From: Bathymodiolus brooksi thiotrophic gill symbiont
Lineage (GTDB): Bacteria > Pseudomonadota > Gammaproteobacteria > PS1 > Pseudothioglobaceae
Direction: 5' to 3'
NCBI RefSeq assembly: GCF_903642095.1
Contig: NZ_CAHJWD020000039.1
Location: forward strand, 1-43,048
DNA length: 43,048 nt
The position numbers and the translations under genes are program-made. Each line of letters begins with the position of its first letter. Position 1 is the first letter of the stretch. The notes beneath the pieces were generated by a model. It saw only the letters and a list, made by a program, of their open reading frames with translations. It did not search any database and was not told the DNA's origin. Below are positions 8,634 through 18,878 of the stretch, piece after piece.

Positions 8634-9185
8634 ATGAGAGATACAAAAGAAAAATTATCCACTTTAACGATAACATTACATTGGATAGTCGGCTTAAGTG
8701 TTATTATATTGGCAGTTATTGGGGTTTATATGAGTGAAAATAAAGCCTTTGAACTCTATCCTATCCACAAATCAATTGGTGTTTTGACTTTTGCATTCAT
8801 TGTTGCTAGAATTTATTGGCGTTTCATCAATGGTTGGCTTGAGCCTGTTTCTACTTACAAAGCAATTGAACACAATTTGGCAAGAATAATACATTGGGTA
8901 TTAATCATTGCAATTGTTGTAATGCCAATTTCAGGCTTTATTATGTCTGGTGCAGGTGGTCATGGTGTATCGGTTTTTGGTTTAGAAATTATTGCAGCAC
9001 AATTTGACCCCATTGCCAAAGAAGCCATTCCGCATAATGCAATGCTATCTGGCTTTATGGCAGAAGTTCATGGAATAGCGGGATGGACTATGATTGTTGC
9101 CATTTTTCTACATTTTTTTGGTGCTTTAAAACATCATTTTATTGACAAAGATAATACTTTGAAAAGAATGCTGGGGAAAAATTAA
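8634..9185 (+). CDS. Cytochrome b561, di-heme membrane electron carrier
   Basis: A 183-residue membrane protein with four TM helices of the bacterial cytochrome b561/YodB-YceJ type. Candidate heme-ligand His residues lie in TITLHWIVG (residue 17), PIHKSIGVL (45), IIHWVLII (85) and EVHGIAGW/FLHFFGALKHH in the last helices. Such proteins move electrons from quinol or superoxide in the inner membrane. Start ATG with AGGAG nine bases upstream. It is a single-gene unit with its own promoter, convergent with the deacetylase gene. Confidence 0.9.
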   Translation: MRDTKEKLSTLTITLHWIVGLSVIILAVIGVYMSENKAFELYPIHKSIGVLTFAFIVARIYWRFINGWLEPVSTYKAIEHNLARIIHWVLIIAIVVMPISGFIMSGAGGHGVSVFGLEIIAAQFDPIAKEAIPHNAMLSGFMAEVHGIAGWTMIVAIFLHFFGALKHHFIDKDNTLKRMLGKN

Positions 9186-9233
9186 AAAAATCATTGCAAA
9201 ACTACTTTATAAATATCACTAATTAGTTGGTCT

Positions 9234-10232
9234 TTAACGCTCTTTGATTTCTAGATTAACCCATTGAACGCTGTGCCAATAATATCTGCCTTTTTGTCCA
9301 CTAGGCATAGTGCAGTTGTATTTATTTCGGCGGTGGATTAAGGGTTTTTTAGCGGTAATTGCAACATTTTGATTGTCTTTCCATATCATATTTACACCGC
9401 CATTAGCAAAGCAATTAAAATTGGTTTTTTGATATTTATTAAGAGGCTTGGAAAATTCCAGTGTTAAAGTTGGTGGATTTTGGGTAAATATGGGATTAAT
9501 GGTTTTGGATTTAATCGGCATTGGCAACGCATTAACTTTGGTTTTAAAACTGGACATTTTGGCGTAGTGTGCTGCCATAGGAAAACGCGGTAAATTTTGT
9601 CGGTTACTCACCTCAGATACTACACCAGAATGCTGTCCAAAAGCACTATAACCCATATCTTTAACTTGTTTTAATATCGCTAAACTCGATTCACCATAAG
9701 AATAAGCAAGAATTTTTTCGCGTTTACCTAACACTTGATTTAATCGACTTTGTGCTTGAGTAATTTGTGTTTCAACTTGCTCTTTATTTAAATCTAATAA
9801 ATGTGGATGGGTTGTAGTATGATTATAAAATTGCATAATTTCACCTTGAATATCACGCATTTTTTGCCATGACATCATTGCTGAATATTTCTTGTCCAGC
9901 GGCTCGGTAGCAACAAATACGCTCATTGGCATTTGATATTTTTTTAGCAAAGGATAGGCATTTTCAGCAATAGAATGATACGCATCATCAGCCGTTAGCA
10001 CCACGCACTTATCAGGTAAATTATTACCCTTTAAATGCTCAAGCATGGTTTTCAATTTAAGCACTTTAAAATGATTGTCTTGCAAATACTGTAAATGTTG
10101 CTCAAATAATTTGGGGCTAACACTGGTTGATTTGGGCGTGGTATCAGAAAAATGATGATACAACAAAACCACGCAACTGCCTGCATTCGCTGTTGGGGTA
10201 AATAATAACAATAAAACAATAAATTTAAACAT
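9234..10232 (-). CDS. Secreted polysaccharide deacetylase (NodB-type)
   Basis: The first 17 residues (MFKFIVLLLLFTPTANA) form a signal peptide, so the protein acts in the periplasm or outside. The NodB fold is recognisable: LYHHFSD near residue 25, the metal-binding Asp in LTADDAYHS near 80 (usually TFDDG), and the HTTTHPHL zinc motif near 138. This arrangement resembles the PgaB N-terminal domain and other family 4 carbohydrate esterases that remove N-acetyl groups from GlcNAc polymers. Residues after about 230 form an extra beta-rich domain I do not recognise. It overlaps the end of trmL by eight bases. The substrate (peptidoglycan, chitin-like or PNAG-like) cannot be told from sequence. 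Confidence 0.85.
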   Translation of the reverse strand: MFKFIVLLLLFTPTANAGSCVVLLYHHFSDTTPKSTSVSPKLFEQHLQYLQDNHFKVLKLKTMLEHLKGNNLPDKCVVLTADDAYHSIAENAYPLLKKYQMPMSVFVATEPLDKKYSAMMSWQKMRDIQGEIMQFYNHTTTHPHLLDLNKEQVETQITQAQSRLNQVLGKREKILAYSYGESSLAILKQVKDMGYSAFGQHSGVVSEVSNRQNLPRFPMAAHYAKMSSFKTKVNALPMPIKSKTINPIFTQNPPTLTLEFSKPLNKYQKTNFNCFANGGVNMIWKDNQNVAITAKKPLIHRRNKYNCTMPSGQKGRYYWHSVQWVNLEIKER

Positions 10233-10686
10233 TTCTCGCCCCTATAAATTCAATCTGCCGCCATGCCTCGTAAGCCACAATGGAAGCACAATTTGATAAA
10301 TTCAAACTGCGAGAACCTGCTTGCATAGGCAGAGTAATGCCTTGATATTGACTTAATATATCTTGGGGAAGTCCTCGCGTCTCTGGACCTAAAAGTAATG
10401 AATCATTGGCTTGGTAATTAACCTTTGTATAAAGGGTTTTAACCTTTGAACTGACTGCAAACAATCTTTCAGGTTTTGCTTTGTCTAAATAATCTTCAAA
10501 ATTATCATATTCACGCACACACGCCAGTGCTTTATAATCCAGTCCTGCTCTGCGTAATTTTTTATCTTCCATATCAAAACCATAGGGTTTAATAAGATGT
10601 AAATTTGCGCCCATATTGGCACACAAACGAATAATAGCACCCGTATTATTGGGTATTTCTGGCTCAAATAATACTAAATTCAACAT
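10225..10686 (-). CDS. trmL: tRNA (cytidine(34)-2'-O)-methyltransferase
   Basis: A 153-residue SPOUT-class methyltransferase that modifies the wobble base of tRNA-Leu isoacceptors. The N terminus LVLFEPEIPNNTGAIIRLCANMG, the LLLGPETRGLP segment near residue 96 and the trefoil-knot C-terminal motif MQAGSRSLNLSNCASIVAYEAWRQ match TrmL (YibK). Length is normal. It is divergent from clpB and transcribed into the deacetylase gene, whose start codon lies inside its 3' end. Confidence 0.95.
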   Translation of the reverse strand: MLNLVLFEPEIPNNTGAIIRLCANMGANLHLIKPYGFDMEDKKLRRAGLDYKALACVREYDNFEDYLDKAKPERLFAVSSKVKTLYTKVNYQANDSLLLGPETRGLPQDILSQYQGITLPMQAGSRSLNLSNCASIVAYEAWRQIEFIGARNV

Positions 10687-10702
10687 AATATTTTATTTTT
10701 GA

Positions 10703-10730
10703 CTTGATAAGTTGATAATCATCCCATAAA
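10703..10730 (+). promoter_or_regulatory. Heat-shock (sigma-32-like) promoter for clpB
   Basis: CTTGATA at 10703-10709 resembles the sigma-32 -35 box (CTTGAAA). After 12-13 bases, TCCCATAAA at 10722-10730 resembles the -10 box (CCCCATNT). It lies about 35 bases before the clpB ATG, the gene expected to carry such a promoter. No sigma-70 pair of similar quality is seen in this gap. Confidence 0.6.
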
Positions 10731-10765
10731 TAATCTGAGACCTTTGAACAATTAAAAAAAATGAA

Positions 10766-13324
10766 ATGGATATTAACAAACTAACTTCACAATTTCAACA
10801 AGATTTAAACGCCGCACAATCTATTGCGATTAACAAAAATCATACTGCCATTGAAGGTGTGCATGTGTTAAGTGCGATGCTTAGCGATTATGCCTCTAGT
10901 GTTAGCAATGTGATTAGAACACTCAAAGTAGAAACCAAACAACTTAAAATCAATGTGGATAAAGCCATTGATAATTTAGCAGTGGTAGGCAATCCAAATG
11001 GCGATATAGGCGTTTCACAAAGTTTATTAAGATTGCTAAATACCACTGAAAAACTGGCAACAGATAAAGGTGATAGTTACTTATCTACCGAATTATTTTT
11101 ATTGGCAATTATTAAGGGCAACGACACTACAACAACATTATTAAAAGCGTTAGGCGTTGATAAACAAAATTTATCAACTGCCATAGACAACCTTAGAGGA
11201 GGAGAAACCGTGAATGACCAAAATGCAGAAACCCAAAGAGAGGCGTTAAATAAATATACCCTTGACCTTACCCAGCGTGCACAAGATGGAAAGCTTGACC
11301 CCGTCATTGGGCGAGATGGTGAAATCCGCCGTGCCATTCAAGTCTTACAACGCCGCACCAAAAATAACCCAGTGTTAATTGGTGAACCGGGAGTTGGTAA
11401 AACCGCAATTGCTGAGGGCTTGGCACAGCGTATTATCAACAACGAAGTGCCAGAAGGTATTAAGGGAAAACGCCTATTATCACTTGATATGGCAGCATTA
11501 GTGGCAGGGGCAAAATACCGAGGTGAATTTGAAGAACGCCTCAAAGCCGTGCTTAAAGAATTGGAAGCTGAGCAAGGTCAAGTGATTTTATTTATTGATG
11601 AATTGCACACTATGGTTGGTGCAGGAAAAGCCGATGGGGCAATGGATGCAGGAAATATGCTTAAACCTGCACTGGCTCGTGGCGACTTGCATTGCATGGG
11701 GGCAACCACCTTGGATGAATATCGTCAATACATTGAAAAAGATGCCGCCTTAGAACGCCGCTTCCAAAAAGTATTGGTAGACGAGCCAACCGAGCAAGAC
11801 ACCATTGCCATTTTGCGTGGATTAAAGGAAAAATATGAAGTGCATCATGGCGTAGAAATTACTGACCCTGCAATTATCGCTGCTGTTACCTATTCCATCA
11901 GATACATTACCGACAGGCAACTGCCTGATAAAGCCATTGATTTAATTGATGAAGCGGCATCACAAATTCGCATGGAAATTGATTCAAAACCAGAATCAAT
12001 GGACAAGCTTGATCGTAAATTGGTGCAACTCAAAATCGAACGAATGGCACTTAAAAAAGAGAAAGACAAAGCCTCTAAAGCCCGACTCAAAGAATTGATT
12101 GAGTTGATTAATTCACTGGAAAAAGAATATGCCGATTTAGAAGAAATCTGGAAAAAAGAAAAATCCGTAGTGCAAGGTGCTCAACACCTCAAAGAAGAGC
12201 TTGAACAAGCAAAAACTGACCTTGAATCTGCAACTCGTAACAACGATTTGGCGAAGATGAGCGAACTCCAATACGGAAAAATCCCAACACTTGAGTCCAA
12301 AATATCTGAATCTGAATCTGCTACCATAGAAGAAATGACATTACTTCGCAACAAAGTTACCGAAGATGAAATTGCCCATATTGTCGCCCGTTGGACAGGC
12401 ATTCCTGTGGACAAAATGATGGAAGGTGAACGGGATAAACTTCTACAAATGGAAGAGATTATTCATCAGCGATTAGTCGGTCAAAACAAGGCTGTTAAAG
12501 TCATTTCCGATGCAGTTCGCCGTTCTCGTGCAGGGCTGTCCGACCCTAATCGTCCTGATGGCTCATTTATGTTTATGGGGCCAACAGGTGTAGGTAAAAC
12601 TGAACTTACCAAAGCCTTGGCAGACTTTTTATTTGATACTGAACAAGCTATTATTCGAGTAGATATGAGTGAATTTATGGAAAAACATTCAGTTGCACGA
12701 TTGATTGGTGCACCTCCCGGTTATGTCGGCTATGAGCAAGGTGGAATTTTAACTGAGGCTGTTAGACGCAAACCGTATTCCATTATTTTGCTTGATGAAG
12801 TAGAAAAAGCCCATCCCGATGTGTTTAATATTCTCTTGCAAGTGCTTGATGATGGTCGCTTAACCGATGGACAAGGTCGCACCGTTGATTTTAAAAATAC
12901 CGTCATTATAATGACTTCCAATTTAGGCTCTGAGTTAATTCAAGAACATCAAGGTCAAGACATACACAATGAGCTAATGCGTATTGTTGGCGAACATTTT
13001 CGCCCTGAATTTGTCAATCGTATTGATGAGATTGTGGTATTTAACAATCTTAAAAAAGAACAAATTAAAGACATTGCCGCCTTACAAGTTGAAATCCTGC
13101 AATCTCGTTTAGCAAAAATGGATCTTAAGCTTGAGTTGAGCAATGACGCAATGACGATGATTGTAGATAAAGGTTATGACCCAGTGTTTGGTGCACGCCC
13201 ACTCAAACGCACTATCCAACAATTACTGGAAAATCCATTATCACAAAAAATATTGGCAGGTGAATTTATATCAGGTGCCACCATTCATAGTAGTGTAGTA
13301 AATAACGAAATTATATTTTCTTAA
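10766..13324 (+). CDS. clpB: ClpB protein disaggregase
   Basis: ClpB is the Hsp104-type AAA+ ATPase that extracts polypeptides from aggregates together with DnaK. The 852-residue protein has the N domain (1-145), AAA1 with Walker [10 protein letters not shown] near residue 205, the coiled-coil M domain (about 410-525, Lys/Glu-rich), and AAA2 with Walker [10 protein letters not shown] near 603. ARRR-type sensor regions and [11 protein letters not shown] near the end are present. It lacks the ClpP-binding IGF loop, as expected for ClpB. A sigma-32-like promoter precedes it. A 10-base GAGACCTTTG, identical to the MITE end, lies in its leader at 10737-10746. Confidence 0.98.
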   Translation: MDINKLTSQFQQDLNAAQSIAINKNHTAIEGVHVLSAMLSDYASSVSNVIRTLKVETKQLKINVDKAIDNLAVVGNPNGDIGVSQSLLRLLNTTEKLATDKGDSYLSTELFLLAIIKGNDTTTTLLKALGVDKQNLSTAIDNLRGGETVNDQNAETQREALNKYTLDLTQRAQDGKLDPVIGRDGEIRRAIQVLQRRTKNNPVLIGEPGVGKTAIAEGLAQRIINNEVPEGIKGKRLLSLDMAALVAGAKYRGEFEERLKAVLKELEAEQGQVILFIDELHTMVGAGKADGAMDAGNMLKPALARGDLHCMGATTLDEYRQYIEKDAALERRFQKVLVDEPTEQDTIAILRGLKEKYEVHHGVEITDPAIIAAVTYSIRYITDRQLPDKAIDLIDEAASQIRMEIDSKPESMDKLDRKLVQLKIERMALKKEKDKASKARLKELIELINSLEKEYADLEEIWKKEKSVVQGAQHLKEELEQAKTDLESATRNNDLAKMSELQYGKIPTLESKISESESATIEEMTLLRNKVTEDEIAHIVARWTGIPVDKMMEGERDKLLQMEEIIHQRLVGQNKAVKVISDAVRRSRAGLSDPNRPDGSFMFMGPTGVGKTELTKALADFLFDTEQAIIRVDMSEFMEKHSVARLIGAPPGYVGYEQGGILTEAVRRKPYSIILLDEVEKAHPDVFNILLQVLDDGRLTDGQGRTVDFKNTVIIMTSNLGSELIQEHQGQDIHNELMRIVGEHFRPEFVNRIDEIVVFNNLKKEQIKDIAALQVEILQSRLAKMDLKLELSNDAMTMIVDKGYDPVFGARPLKRTIQQLLENPLSQKILAGEFISGATIHSSVVNNEIIFS

Positions 13325-13498
13325 TTATCATTAAATAACCTTGATATAATAAAAAAACAATCATTAACTGGGTAAATTATGGGCATAAATATAACCAAAA
13401 GAATAAAAATGCTGATAAACAACTTTTTTATCAAAAATAAAAGAAAGGCTTGAGGTTTACTCTGAAATACAGACTTTACAAAAACCACTTAAATAATT

Positions 13499-14125
13499 TT
13501 GAATGACTATCTAAAAATCACAAAAAATGGGCTGTGGGACAACAACCAAGCCTTAGTGGCACTTTTGGGCTTGTGTCCTTTACTCGCAGTAACCAATAAT
13601 ATCGTCAATGCGATTGGGTTAGGACTAGCAACTACCTTTGTTTTGGTAGCCTCAAACACTACTATTTCAATTTTTCGCCACTATATTCGCAAGGAAATCC
13701 GCATCCCTGTGTTTGTCCTGCTTATTGCTTCGTTTGTAACTATTGTTGAGCTGGCAATGCAAGCCTATTTTTATAATTTGTATTTAATACTGGGTATTTT
13801 CGTGCCATTAATTGTGACTAATTGTGCCATTTTAGGTAGAGCAGAAGCATTTGCCAGTAAAAATACTTGGGGTAAATCTGCATTAGATGGCTTAATGATG
13901 GGTATCGGGTTTTCCATTGTATTGATTATTCTCGGTGCCCTACGCGAATTAATTGGCTCTGGCACTTTATTCGACCAATCTGCTTTGTTGTTAGGCAGTT
14001 TAGGTAATACACTCAGCATTACCGTATTTGAAGATTATCAAGGCACGCTACTTGCCGTTCTACCACCCGGTGCTTTTATCGGTCTAGGTTTGATTGTTGC
14101 ACTTAAAAATTGGATTGATGCATAG
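13499..14125 (+). CDS. rsxE: Electron transport complex subunit RsxE/RnfE
   Basis: RsxE is an integral membrane subunit of the Rnf/Rsx complex that couples electron flow to ion movement. The 208-residue protein matches the family throughout: [44 protein letters not shown] near residue 101 and [11 protein letters not shown] near the C terminus, with about six TM helices. The start is TTG at 13499; an in-frame stop lies at 13490, so the only alternative is ATT one codon earlier. No Shine-Dalgarno is evident. It is isolated: rsxABCDG are not adjacent. The 174 bases upstream hold only a 24-residue basic ORF (from 13379) and short broken frames. Confidence 0.94.
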   Translation: MNDYLKITKNGLWDNNQALVALLGLCPLLAVTNNIVNAIGLGLATTFVLVASNTTISIFRHYIRKEIRIPVFVLLIASFVTIVELAMQAYFYNLYLILGIFVPLIVTNCAILGRAEAFASKNTWGKSALDGLMMGIGFSIVLIILGALRELIGSGTLFDQSALLLGSLGNTLSITVFEDYQGTLLAVLPPGAFIGLGLIVALKNWIDA

Positions 14126-14903
14126 CGTTCATAATTATCTAAATAGTCGTCTCATTGATAGCGTCCCCCTTTTAGAATTGGCATTAAAAAAAGACCATTC
14201 TTGGCTTATTGCAAATAACGATTACACCCTCAACGCCCAAGAAAAGCGCACGCTAGACCACCTTATAAAGCAACGCCAAAAAGGCATACCTTTTGCCTAT
14301 TTAAGTGGCACAAAAGGCTTTTACCACCTAGATTTCAAAGTAACGCCTGACACTCTTATCCCCCGCCCAGAAACTGAACTTTTAATTGACATTGCACTGG
14401 ATTTATTCAAAAAAAAGCCTTGTCGTTTACTGGATTTAGGCACAGGCAGTGGTATTATTGCCATTACCTTAGCGGATAAAAATCCACATTGGCAGGTAAA
14501 TGCCACAGATTTTTGTGAAAAGGCACTTGCGGTAGCAAGACAAAATACCAATAAAAACATCAATTTTCAACAGGGTAATTGGTTTGATGCTGTGCCTAAT
14601 CAAACTTTTGATTTAATCATTTCCAACCCACCTTACATTGAACAAAATAACCCTTATTTAAAGGATTTAACCTATGAGCCACAAAGCGCATTGGTTTCTG
14701 GCAAAGATGGCTTAGACGACATTCGCCTTATCATTAAAAATGCACCAAAACACCTTAACAAACAAGGCTACCTCTTGCTGGAACATGGCTACAATCAACA
14801 ACAACAAATCACCCAACTATTAAAAGATAATTTTCTCAATATTCGTAAATATAACGACTATAATCAACAAAACCGTGCCATTTTGGCGCAACTCAAACTC
14901 TAA
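14118..14903 (+). CDS. prmC: Peptide chain release factor N5-glutamine methyltransferase
   Basis: PrmC methylates the Gln of the GGQ motif in release factors RF1 and RF2. The SAM-binding Rossmann motif [16 protein letters not shown] and the catalytic NPPY (SNPPYIEQN) are both present, with the N-terminal helical RF-binding domain before them. I chose ATG 14118 (261 residues) rather than the upstream TTG because it gives the usual N terminus and overlaps the rsxE stop by eight bases. It is co-transcribed with rsxE. Confidence 0.95.
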   Translation: MHSVHNYLNSRLIDSVPLLELALKKDHSWLIANNDYTLNAQEKRTLDHLIKQRQKGIPFAYLSGTKGFYHLDFKVTPDTLIPRPETELLIDIALDLFKKKPCRLLDLGTGSGIIAITLADKNPHWQVNATDFCEKALAVARQNTNKNINFQQGNWFDAVPNQTFDLIISNPPYIEQNNPYLKDLTYEPQSALVSGKDGLDDIRLIIKNAPKHLNKQGYLLLEHGYNQQQQITQLLKDNFLNIRKYNDYNQQNRAILAQLKL

Positions 14904-14912
14904 GGAAACAAA

Positions 14913-16010
14913 ATGAAAAAAACAATTCAAATAATTATTCTTTTAACATTTAGTATATCTGCCACGGCTGGTTGGCTTAATAACGACAAGCAAAAACCAG
15001 TCCAACAACAAGACAAAAAAACTTACACGCTTAAATTAGCCGAAACTTGGCCAAGCAATTTCCCTATTTTTGGTGACACAACCAAAAAATTTAAAAAACT
15101 AGCAGAGGCCATGTCAAATGGCAGATTAAAAATTAGAATTGACTCAAAAAACAAACACAAAGCCCCATTCGGCATCTTTGACTTCGTTAAATCAGGGCAA
15201 TATGACCTAGGGCATTCTGGCTCATACTTTTGGAAAGGCAAAGACATTAACACGCTATTTTTTACCTCTATGCCCTTTGGTATGACCACATTCGAGCAAC
15301 ATGCTTGGTTTGAATACGGTGGTGGTCAAGAATTAATGGACAAAGTTTATGTTAAACATGGACTCAAATCCATCATTGGTGGCAGCACAGGCAACCAAAT
15401 GGGTGGCTGGTTTCAAAAAGAAATTAACTCAGTTGCCGATTTGCAAGGCCTAAAAATGCGCATCCCCGGCTTTGCAGGCGAAATCATGGCAGAAGTTGGT
15501 GCCAAACCCACCAATATCCCACCCGGTGAACTTTACACTGCACTAGACCGTGGCACAATTGACGCATTAGAATGGGTTGGTCCATCACTAGACTTGAGAA
15601 TGGGCTTTCACAAAGTTGCCCCTTATTATTACACTGGCTGGCATGAACCTGGCACTGAATTACAATTCTTAATCAATCTCAAAAAATACAACAGTTTACC
15701 CAAGGATTTACAAACCATTTTAATCTCAGCAATGAAATTATCTGCTTATCAAATGTATAGCCAATCCGAACACGAAAGTGCCAAAAATTGGACAACTATG
15801 AAAAAAGACTATCCTAATATCAAAGTTAAAACCTTTCCTAAACCCGTCTTTGATGCACTCAAAACCGCAAATAACAAACTTCTTAAAAAATTGGCTGCAA
15901 ACAACCCACTTTCTAAAGAAATTATCGAATCCCAATCCAGTTATCTACGGAAAATACGCGCTTGGACAGCCATTTCAGACCAAGCCTACTTGAACTTTCA
16001 ATCCAAATAA
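14913..16010 (+). CDS. TRAP transporter substrate-binding protein (TakP type)
   Basis: A 365-residue periplasmic binding protein with a signal peptide (KKTIQIIILLTFSISATAG). It feeds the two membrane subunits encoded next. Diagnostic segments are MGGWFQKEINSVADLQGLKMRIPGFAGEI, GELYTALDRGTIDALEWVGP and YYYTGWHEPGTELQFLIN. This pattern is that of the TakP/lactate-binding subfamily, whose members bind alpha-keto or alpha-hydroxy acids with the Arg of RIPG and the EW motif, rather than C4-dicarboxylates. The start ATG is preceded by TAAGGAAAC. Substrate assignment is by subfamily resemblance only. Confidence 0.92.
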   Translation: MKKTIQIIILLTFSISATAGWLNNDKQKPVQQQDKKTYTLKLAETWPSNFPIFGDTTKKFKKLAEAMSNGRLKIRIDSKNKHKAPFGIFDFVKSGQYDLGHSGSYFWKGKDINTLFFTSMPFGMTTFEQHAWFEYGGGQELMDKVYVKHGLKSIIGGSTGNQMGGWFQKEINSVADLQGLKMRIPGFAGEIMAEVGAKPTNIPPGELYTALDRGTIDALEWVGPSLDLRMGFHKVAPYYYTGWHEPGTELQFLINLKKYNSLPKDLQTILISAMKLSAYQMYSQSEHESAKNWTTMKKDYPNIKVKTFPKPVFDALKTANNKLLKKLAANNPLSKEIIESQSSYLRKIRAWTAISDQAYLNFQSK

Positions 16011-16016
16011 AAAAAA

Positions 16017-16490
16017 TTGAGCCATTACACTCGATGGCTAGAACGCCTAATCATTGGACTGTTATTGCTTACGATTTTTAATGTCTTTCTTGATGTTTTA
16101 CTTCGTTACGCCTTTAATAACTCCTCCATCGCCCTACAAGAAATGGAATGGCACCTATTTTCAGCTATGTTTTTGCTCGGCATTTCCTACACTCTGCAAA
16201 AAGATGCCCATGTTAGAGTTGATATTTTCTACACCAAATTTTCTCCACAAAAACAAGCCCTCATCAACCTCATTGGTTTCGCTCTATGCATTCTACCAAT
16301 CAGCCTGCTAGTTGCTTATTATGGCATTGATTTCGCCTATTCGGCTTATCTTATCAACGAGCAAAGTGGCGACCCCGGTGGATTAACGCACCGCTTTATT
16401 ATCAAAAGTATAATTCCAATTAGTTTTATTTTAATCATTATTTCTGGCATATTATTTGCCAAAAATAACTATGAGGTGCTAAAACAATGA
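16017..16490 (+). CDS. TRAP transporter small permease (DctQ family)
   Basis: A 157-residue protein with four TM helices. The LRYAFNNSSIALQEMEWHLFSAMFLLGISYTLQKDAHVRVDIFY block with conserved QE, W and HVRVD is the DctQ signature. It pairs with the large DctM subunit in the inner membrane. The start is TTG, six bases after the upstream stop; no Shine-Dalgarno is visible, so it probably depends on translational coupling. Its 3' end overlaps the dctM ATG by four bases. Confidence 0.92.
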   Translation: MSHYTRWLERLIIGLLLLTIFNVFLDVLLRYAFNNSSIALQEMEWHLFSAMFLLGISYTLQKDAHVRVDIFYTKFSPQKQALINLIGFALCILPISLLVAYYGIDFAYSAYLINEQSGDPGGLTHRFIIKSIIPISFILIIISGILFAKNNYEVLKQ

Positions 16491-17782
16491 TTGGCTTAAT
16501 TATGTTTGCCATTACCTTGATATTATTAATGGTTGGCTTTCCCGTGGCATTTACCTTTGCTGGTGTGGCAGTTATTTTTGGTGTTTTAACTCAAGGCGTT
16601 GACTTATTCGCCTTTATGCCGTATCGCATTATGAGCATAATGCAAAATACCATTCTTATGGCTGTACCGTTGTTCGTTTTCATGGGTGTGGTCTTACAAA
16701 AAACCAAACTTGCTGAGCAACTACTGGAAGCCATGGGTGATTTGTTTGGCAATATACGCGGTGGCTTAGCAGTTTCTACTATTTTAGTTGGCTCACTGCT
16801 CGCAGCATCCACAGGCGTAGTGGGTGCAAGTGTTGTTGCTATGGGTGTGATTTCTCTCCCTGTTATGCTTAAGCACAATTACAAAAAAACATTATCTACA
16901 GGGGTTATTTGTGCCTCAGGCACTTTGGGGCAAATCATCCCGCCTTCTATTGTGTTGATTATTTTGGCAGATGTTTTGGGTGTGCCAGCAGGTGATTTAT
17001 TTAAAGGGGCAGTTATGCCATCCCTTATTTTAGTTGGTGGCTATATTACTTATGTGCTAATCATCTCTTACTTAGACCCAAAGGCAGCACCAGCATTTAA
17101 AAGTAAAAATCATGACCTAGAAAAATCAAAAAGATACATAGCTGTCGCCAAAGCCATTGTGCCACCTATTGCGCTCATTATTGCCGTGCTTGGTTCAATT
17201 TTTTCAGGCATTGCCACGCCAACAGAGTCCGCCGCTATCGGTGCAGTTGGCTCTTTGCTTCTGGCGCTTCTTTACCAACGACTGAACTGGAAAATGTTAC
17301 GCCAATCTAGTATTGAAACCGTTAAAGTTACCTCTATGGTATTTGCTATTTTAGTTGGTGCCACCGCCTTTTCAATGGTATTTACTTATAGTGGTGGCGA
17401 TATTATAGTGGAGGATTTTATTCACAGTTTACCAGCCAAAGAAATGAGTTTTATTCTTATCTCAATGTTGATTATTTTCATTCTTGGATTTTTTATTGAT
17501 TTCGTGGAAATTTCACTCATTATCGTGCCAATTTTCTACCCAGCCGCCCTATCGCTTGGCATTGATATGCAATGGTTCGCTATTCTTATCGCTATGAATC
17601 TGCAAACCTCATTCTTAACGCCACCATTCGGCTTTAGTCTATTTTATTTAAAAGGTGTCGCCCCAAAATCCATTCAAACCACTGACATTTACAAAGGCGT
17701 AATGCCTTTTATCGCCATCCAAGTTACGATATTAACCAGCCTAATTCTATTTCCGCAATGGTATGGATTTAATGGGTTTTAG
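16487..17782 (+). CDS. TRAP transporter large permease (DctM family)
   Basis: A 431-residue, roughly 12-TM protein that forms the sodium-coupled transport path of the TRAP system. MAVPLFVFMGVVL, STGVVGASVVAMGVISLPVML, CASGTLGQIIPPSIVLIILADVLGVPAGDLFKGA and FLTPPFGFSLFYLKG are DctM hallmarks. It is the last gene of the three-gene TRAP operon and is convergent with rnpB. No clear intrinsic terminator is seen in the 128 bases after it. Confidence 0.95.
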   Translation: MIGLIMFAITLILLMVGFPVAFTFAGVAVIFGVLTQGVDLFAFMPYRIMSIMQNTILMAVPLFVFMGVVLQKTKLAEQLLEAMGDLFGNIRGGLAVSTILVGSLLAASTGVVGASVVAMGVISLPVMLKHNYKKTLSTGVICASGTLGQIIPPSIVLIILADVLGVPAGDLFKGAVMPSLILVGGYITYVLIISYLDPKAAPAFKSKNHDLEKSKRYIAVAKAIVPPIALIIAVLGSIFSGIATPTESAAIGAVGSLLLALLYQRLNWKMLRQSSIETVKVTSMVFAILVGATAFSMVFTYSGGDIIVEDFIHSLPAKEMSFILISMLIIFILGFFIDFVEISLIIVPIFYPAALSLGIDMQWFAILIAMNLQTSFLTPPFGFSLFYLKGVAPKSIQTTDIYKGVMPFIAIQVTILTSLILFPQWYGFNGF

Positions 17783-17910
17783 CGTTGTTACTTTGTATGT
17801 TATTTTGCCCATATTTTCCTTTTTACAAGGCGATTTTTTTCAATACGATAACAGCACAGGCAATCTATCTATGTAAGCAAATATTGGAAAAATTCAATGG
17901 AATAAAAAGG

Positions 17911-18250
17911 GAAGTTAGTCTATAAGCCGGGTTCTGTAATAAACGGTCATTCATCTACAAATTTTGTTACCAAAATTCTTTAGCACTCTACCCGCTACCT
18001 TGTGCGAGCCGCACCATGGGTAGCCTATTTGAGCTTGCTCCAAGTGGGGTTTACCTTGCCACGGTTGTTACCTTCCGCGCGGTGCGCTCTTACCGCACCT
18101 TCTCACCTTTTCCCAATAATTGGGTAGTTTATTTTCTGCAGCACTTTCCGTTATGTCGCCATACCTAGCCGTTAACTAGCACTTTGCTCTATGGAGCCCG
18201 GACTTTCCTCTGATAGGGAAACCTACCAGCGACCATCCGACCAACTTCGC
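17911..18250 (-). ncRNA. rnpB: RNase P RNA, type A
   Basis: Read on the minus strand, this stretch has the universal RNase P elements: AGGAAAGTCCGGGCTCC in the 5' part, GGTGCGGTAAGAGCGCACCG (P9-P12 region), AACCCGGCTTAT near the 3' end, and flanking GAAGTTGGTC / GACTAACTTC that pair as helix P1. Internal helices correspond to E. coli rnpB segment by segment. A U-rich tail (CCTTTTTATTCC) follows P1. It is the catalytic RNA that matures tRNA 5' ends. The ends are placed from P1 and could be off by a few bases. Confidence 0.96.
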
Positions 18251-18255
18251 CAAAG

Positions 18256-18264
18256 ATTATAACA
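18256..18264 (-). promoter_or_regulatory. Extended -10 promoter of rnpB
   Basis: On the minus strand TGTTATAAT is a perfect extended -10 element. It places the transcription start 6-7 bases downstream, exactly at the predicted 5' end of RNase P RNA. No good -35 box lies 17 bases upstream, which extended -10 promoters tolerate. Confidence 0.7.
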
Positions 18265-18518
18265 TATTCAATAAATAATGACTGTCGCAATCCAAAAAAA
18301 TACAAGAAACTTCTGTGCAATAAGAAAAAGTTTCATCTGCTATATGAAATGCCAAAAACAACCGTTTTTAATAAAAATTTAATCTAAATTAGGATATAAT
18401 AATTTTTCATCTACACAAGCAACAACACCTATTTTTTGTTTAATATACTAACAAAAACAAGTTCTTAATTGGTGTAATTACTACCTAAAAAAATATAACT
18501 TTAAAAAACAGGTTTATT

Positions 18519-18863
18519 ATGAAAAAAAATATTTTATTTTTGCTATTCTTGATGTTTTCTAGCGTTGCTTTCTCAGATTTTAAATTTCCTGACGAAGTGC
18601 ATAATGACACACAACAAGGGACTATTTATCTAAATATTGAAAGATATAAAGACAGTGGCTTAAAGTCTTTTGTTACTACTTGCAAAACCAGACTTGAGTG
18701 TTACAAAAAGATACAGTGGGCCATTAAAACTGGAAAATTTATTTATTGTAAAAAAGTAACTATGGTTATAAATAATCGCATTGTATGGGGTATTGATTTT
18801 GAGAATAACACAGTTTGGAAAGCCAGACAACAAAGAAAAATATGGGGTGATGAAGACACTTAA
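18519..18863 (+). CDS. Small secreted protein of unknown function
   Basis: A 114-residue protein whose first 19 residues (KKNILFLLFLMFSSVAFS) form a clear signal peptide. The mature part has three Cys residues (TTCKTRLECYKK and IYCKK) and a basic, aromatic C-terminal half (RIVWGIDFENNTVWKARQQRKIW). No family is recognised. The preceding 255 bases after the rnpB promoter contain no gene; a TATAAT at 18395 has no matching -35 box. It is convergent with the fumarase gene. Confidence 0.65.
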   Translation: MKKNILFLLFLMFSSVAFSDFKFPDEVHNDTQQGTIYLNIERYKDSGLKSFVTTCKTRLECYKKIQWAIKTGKFIYCKKVTMVINNRIVWGIDFENNTVWKARQQRKIWGDEDT

Positions 18864-18878
18864 AAACTTACTGATTTC

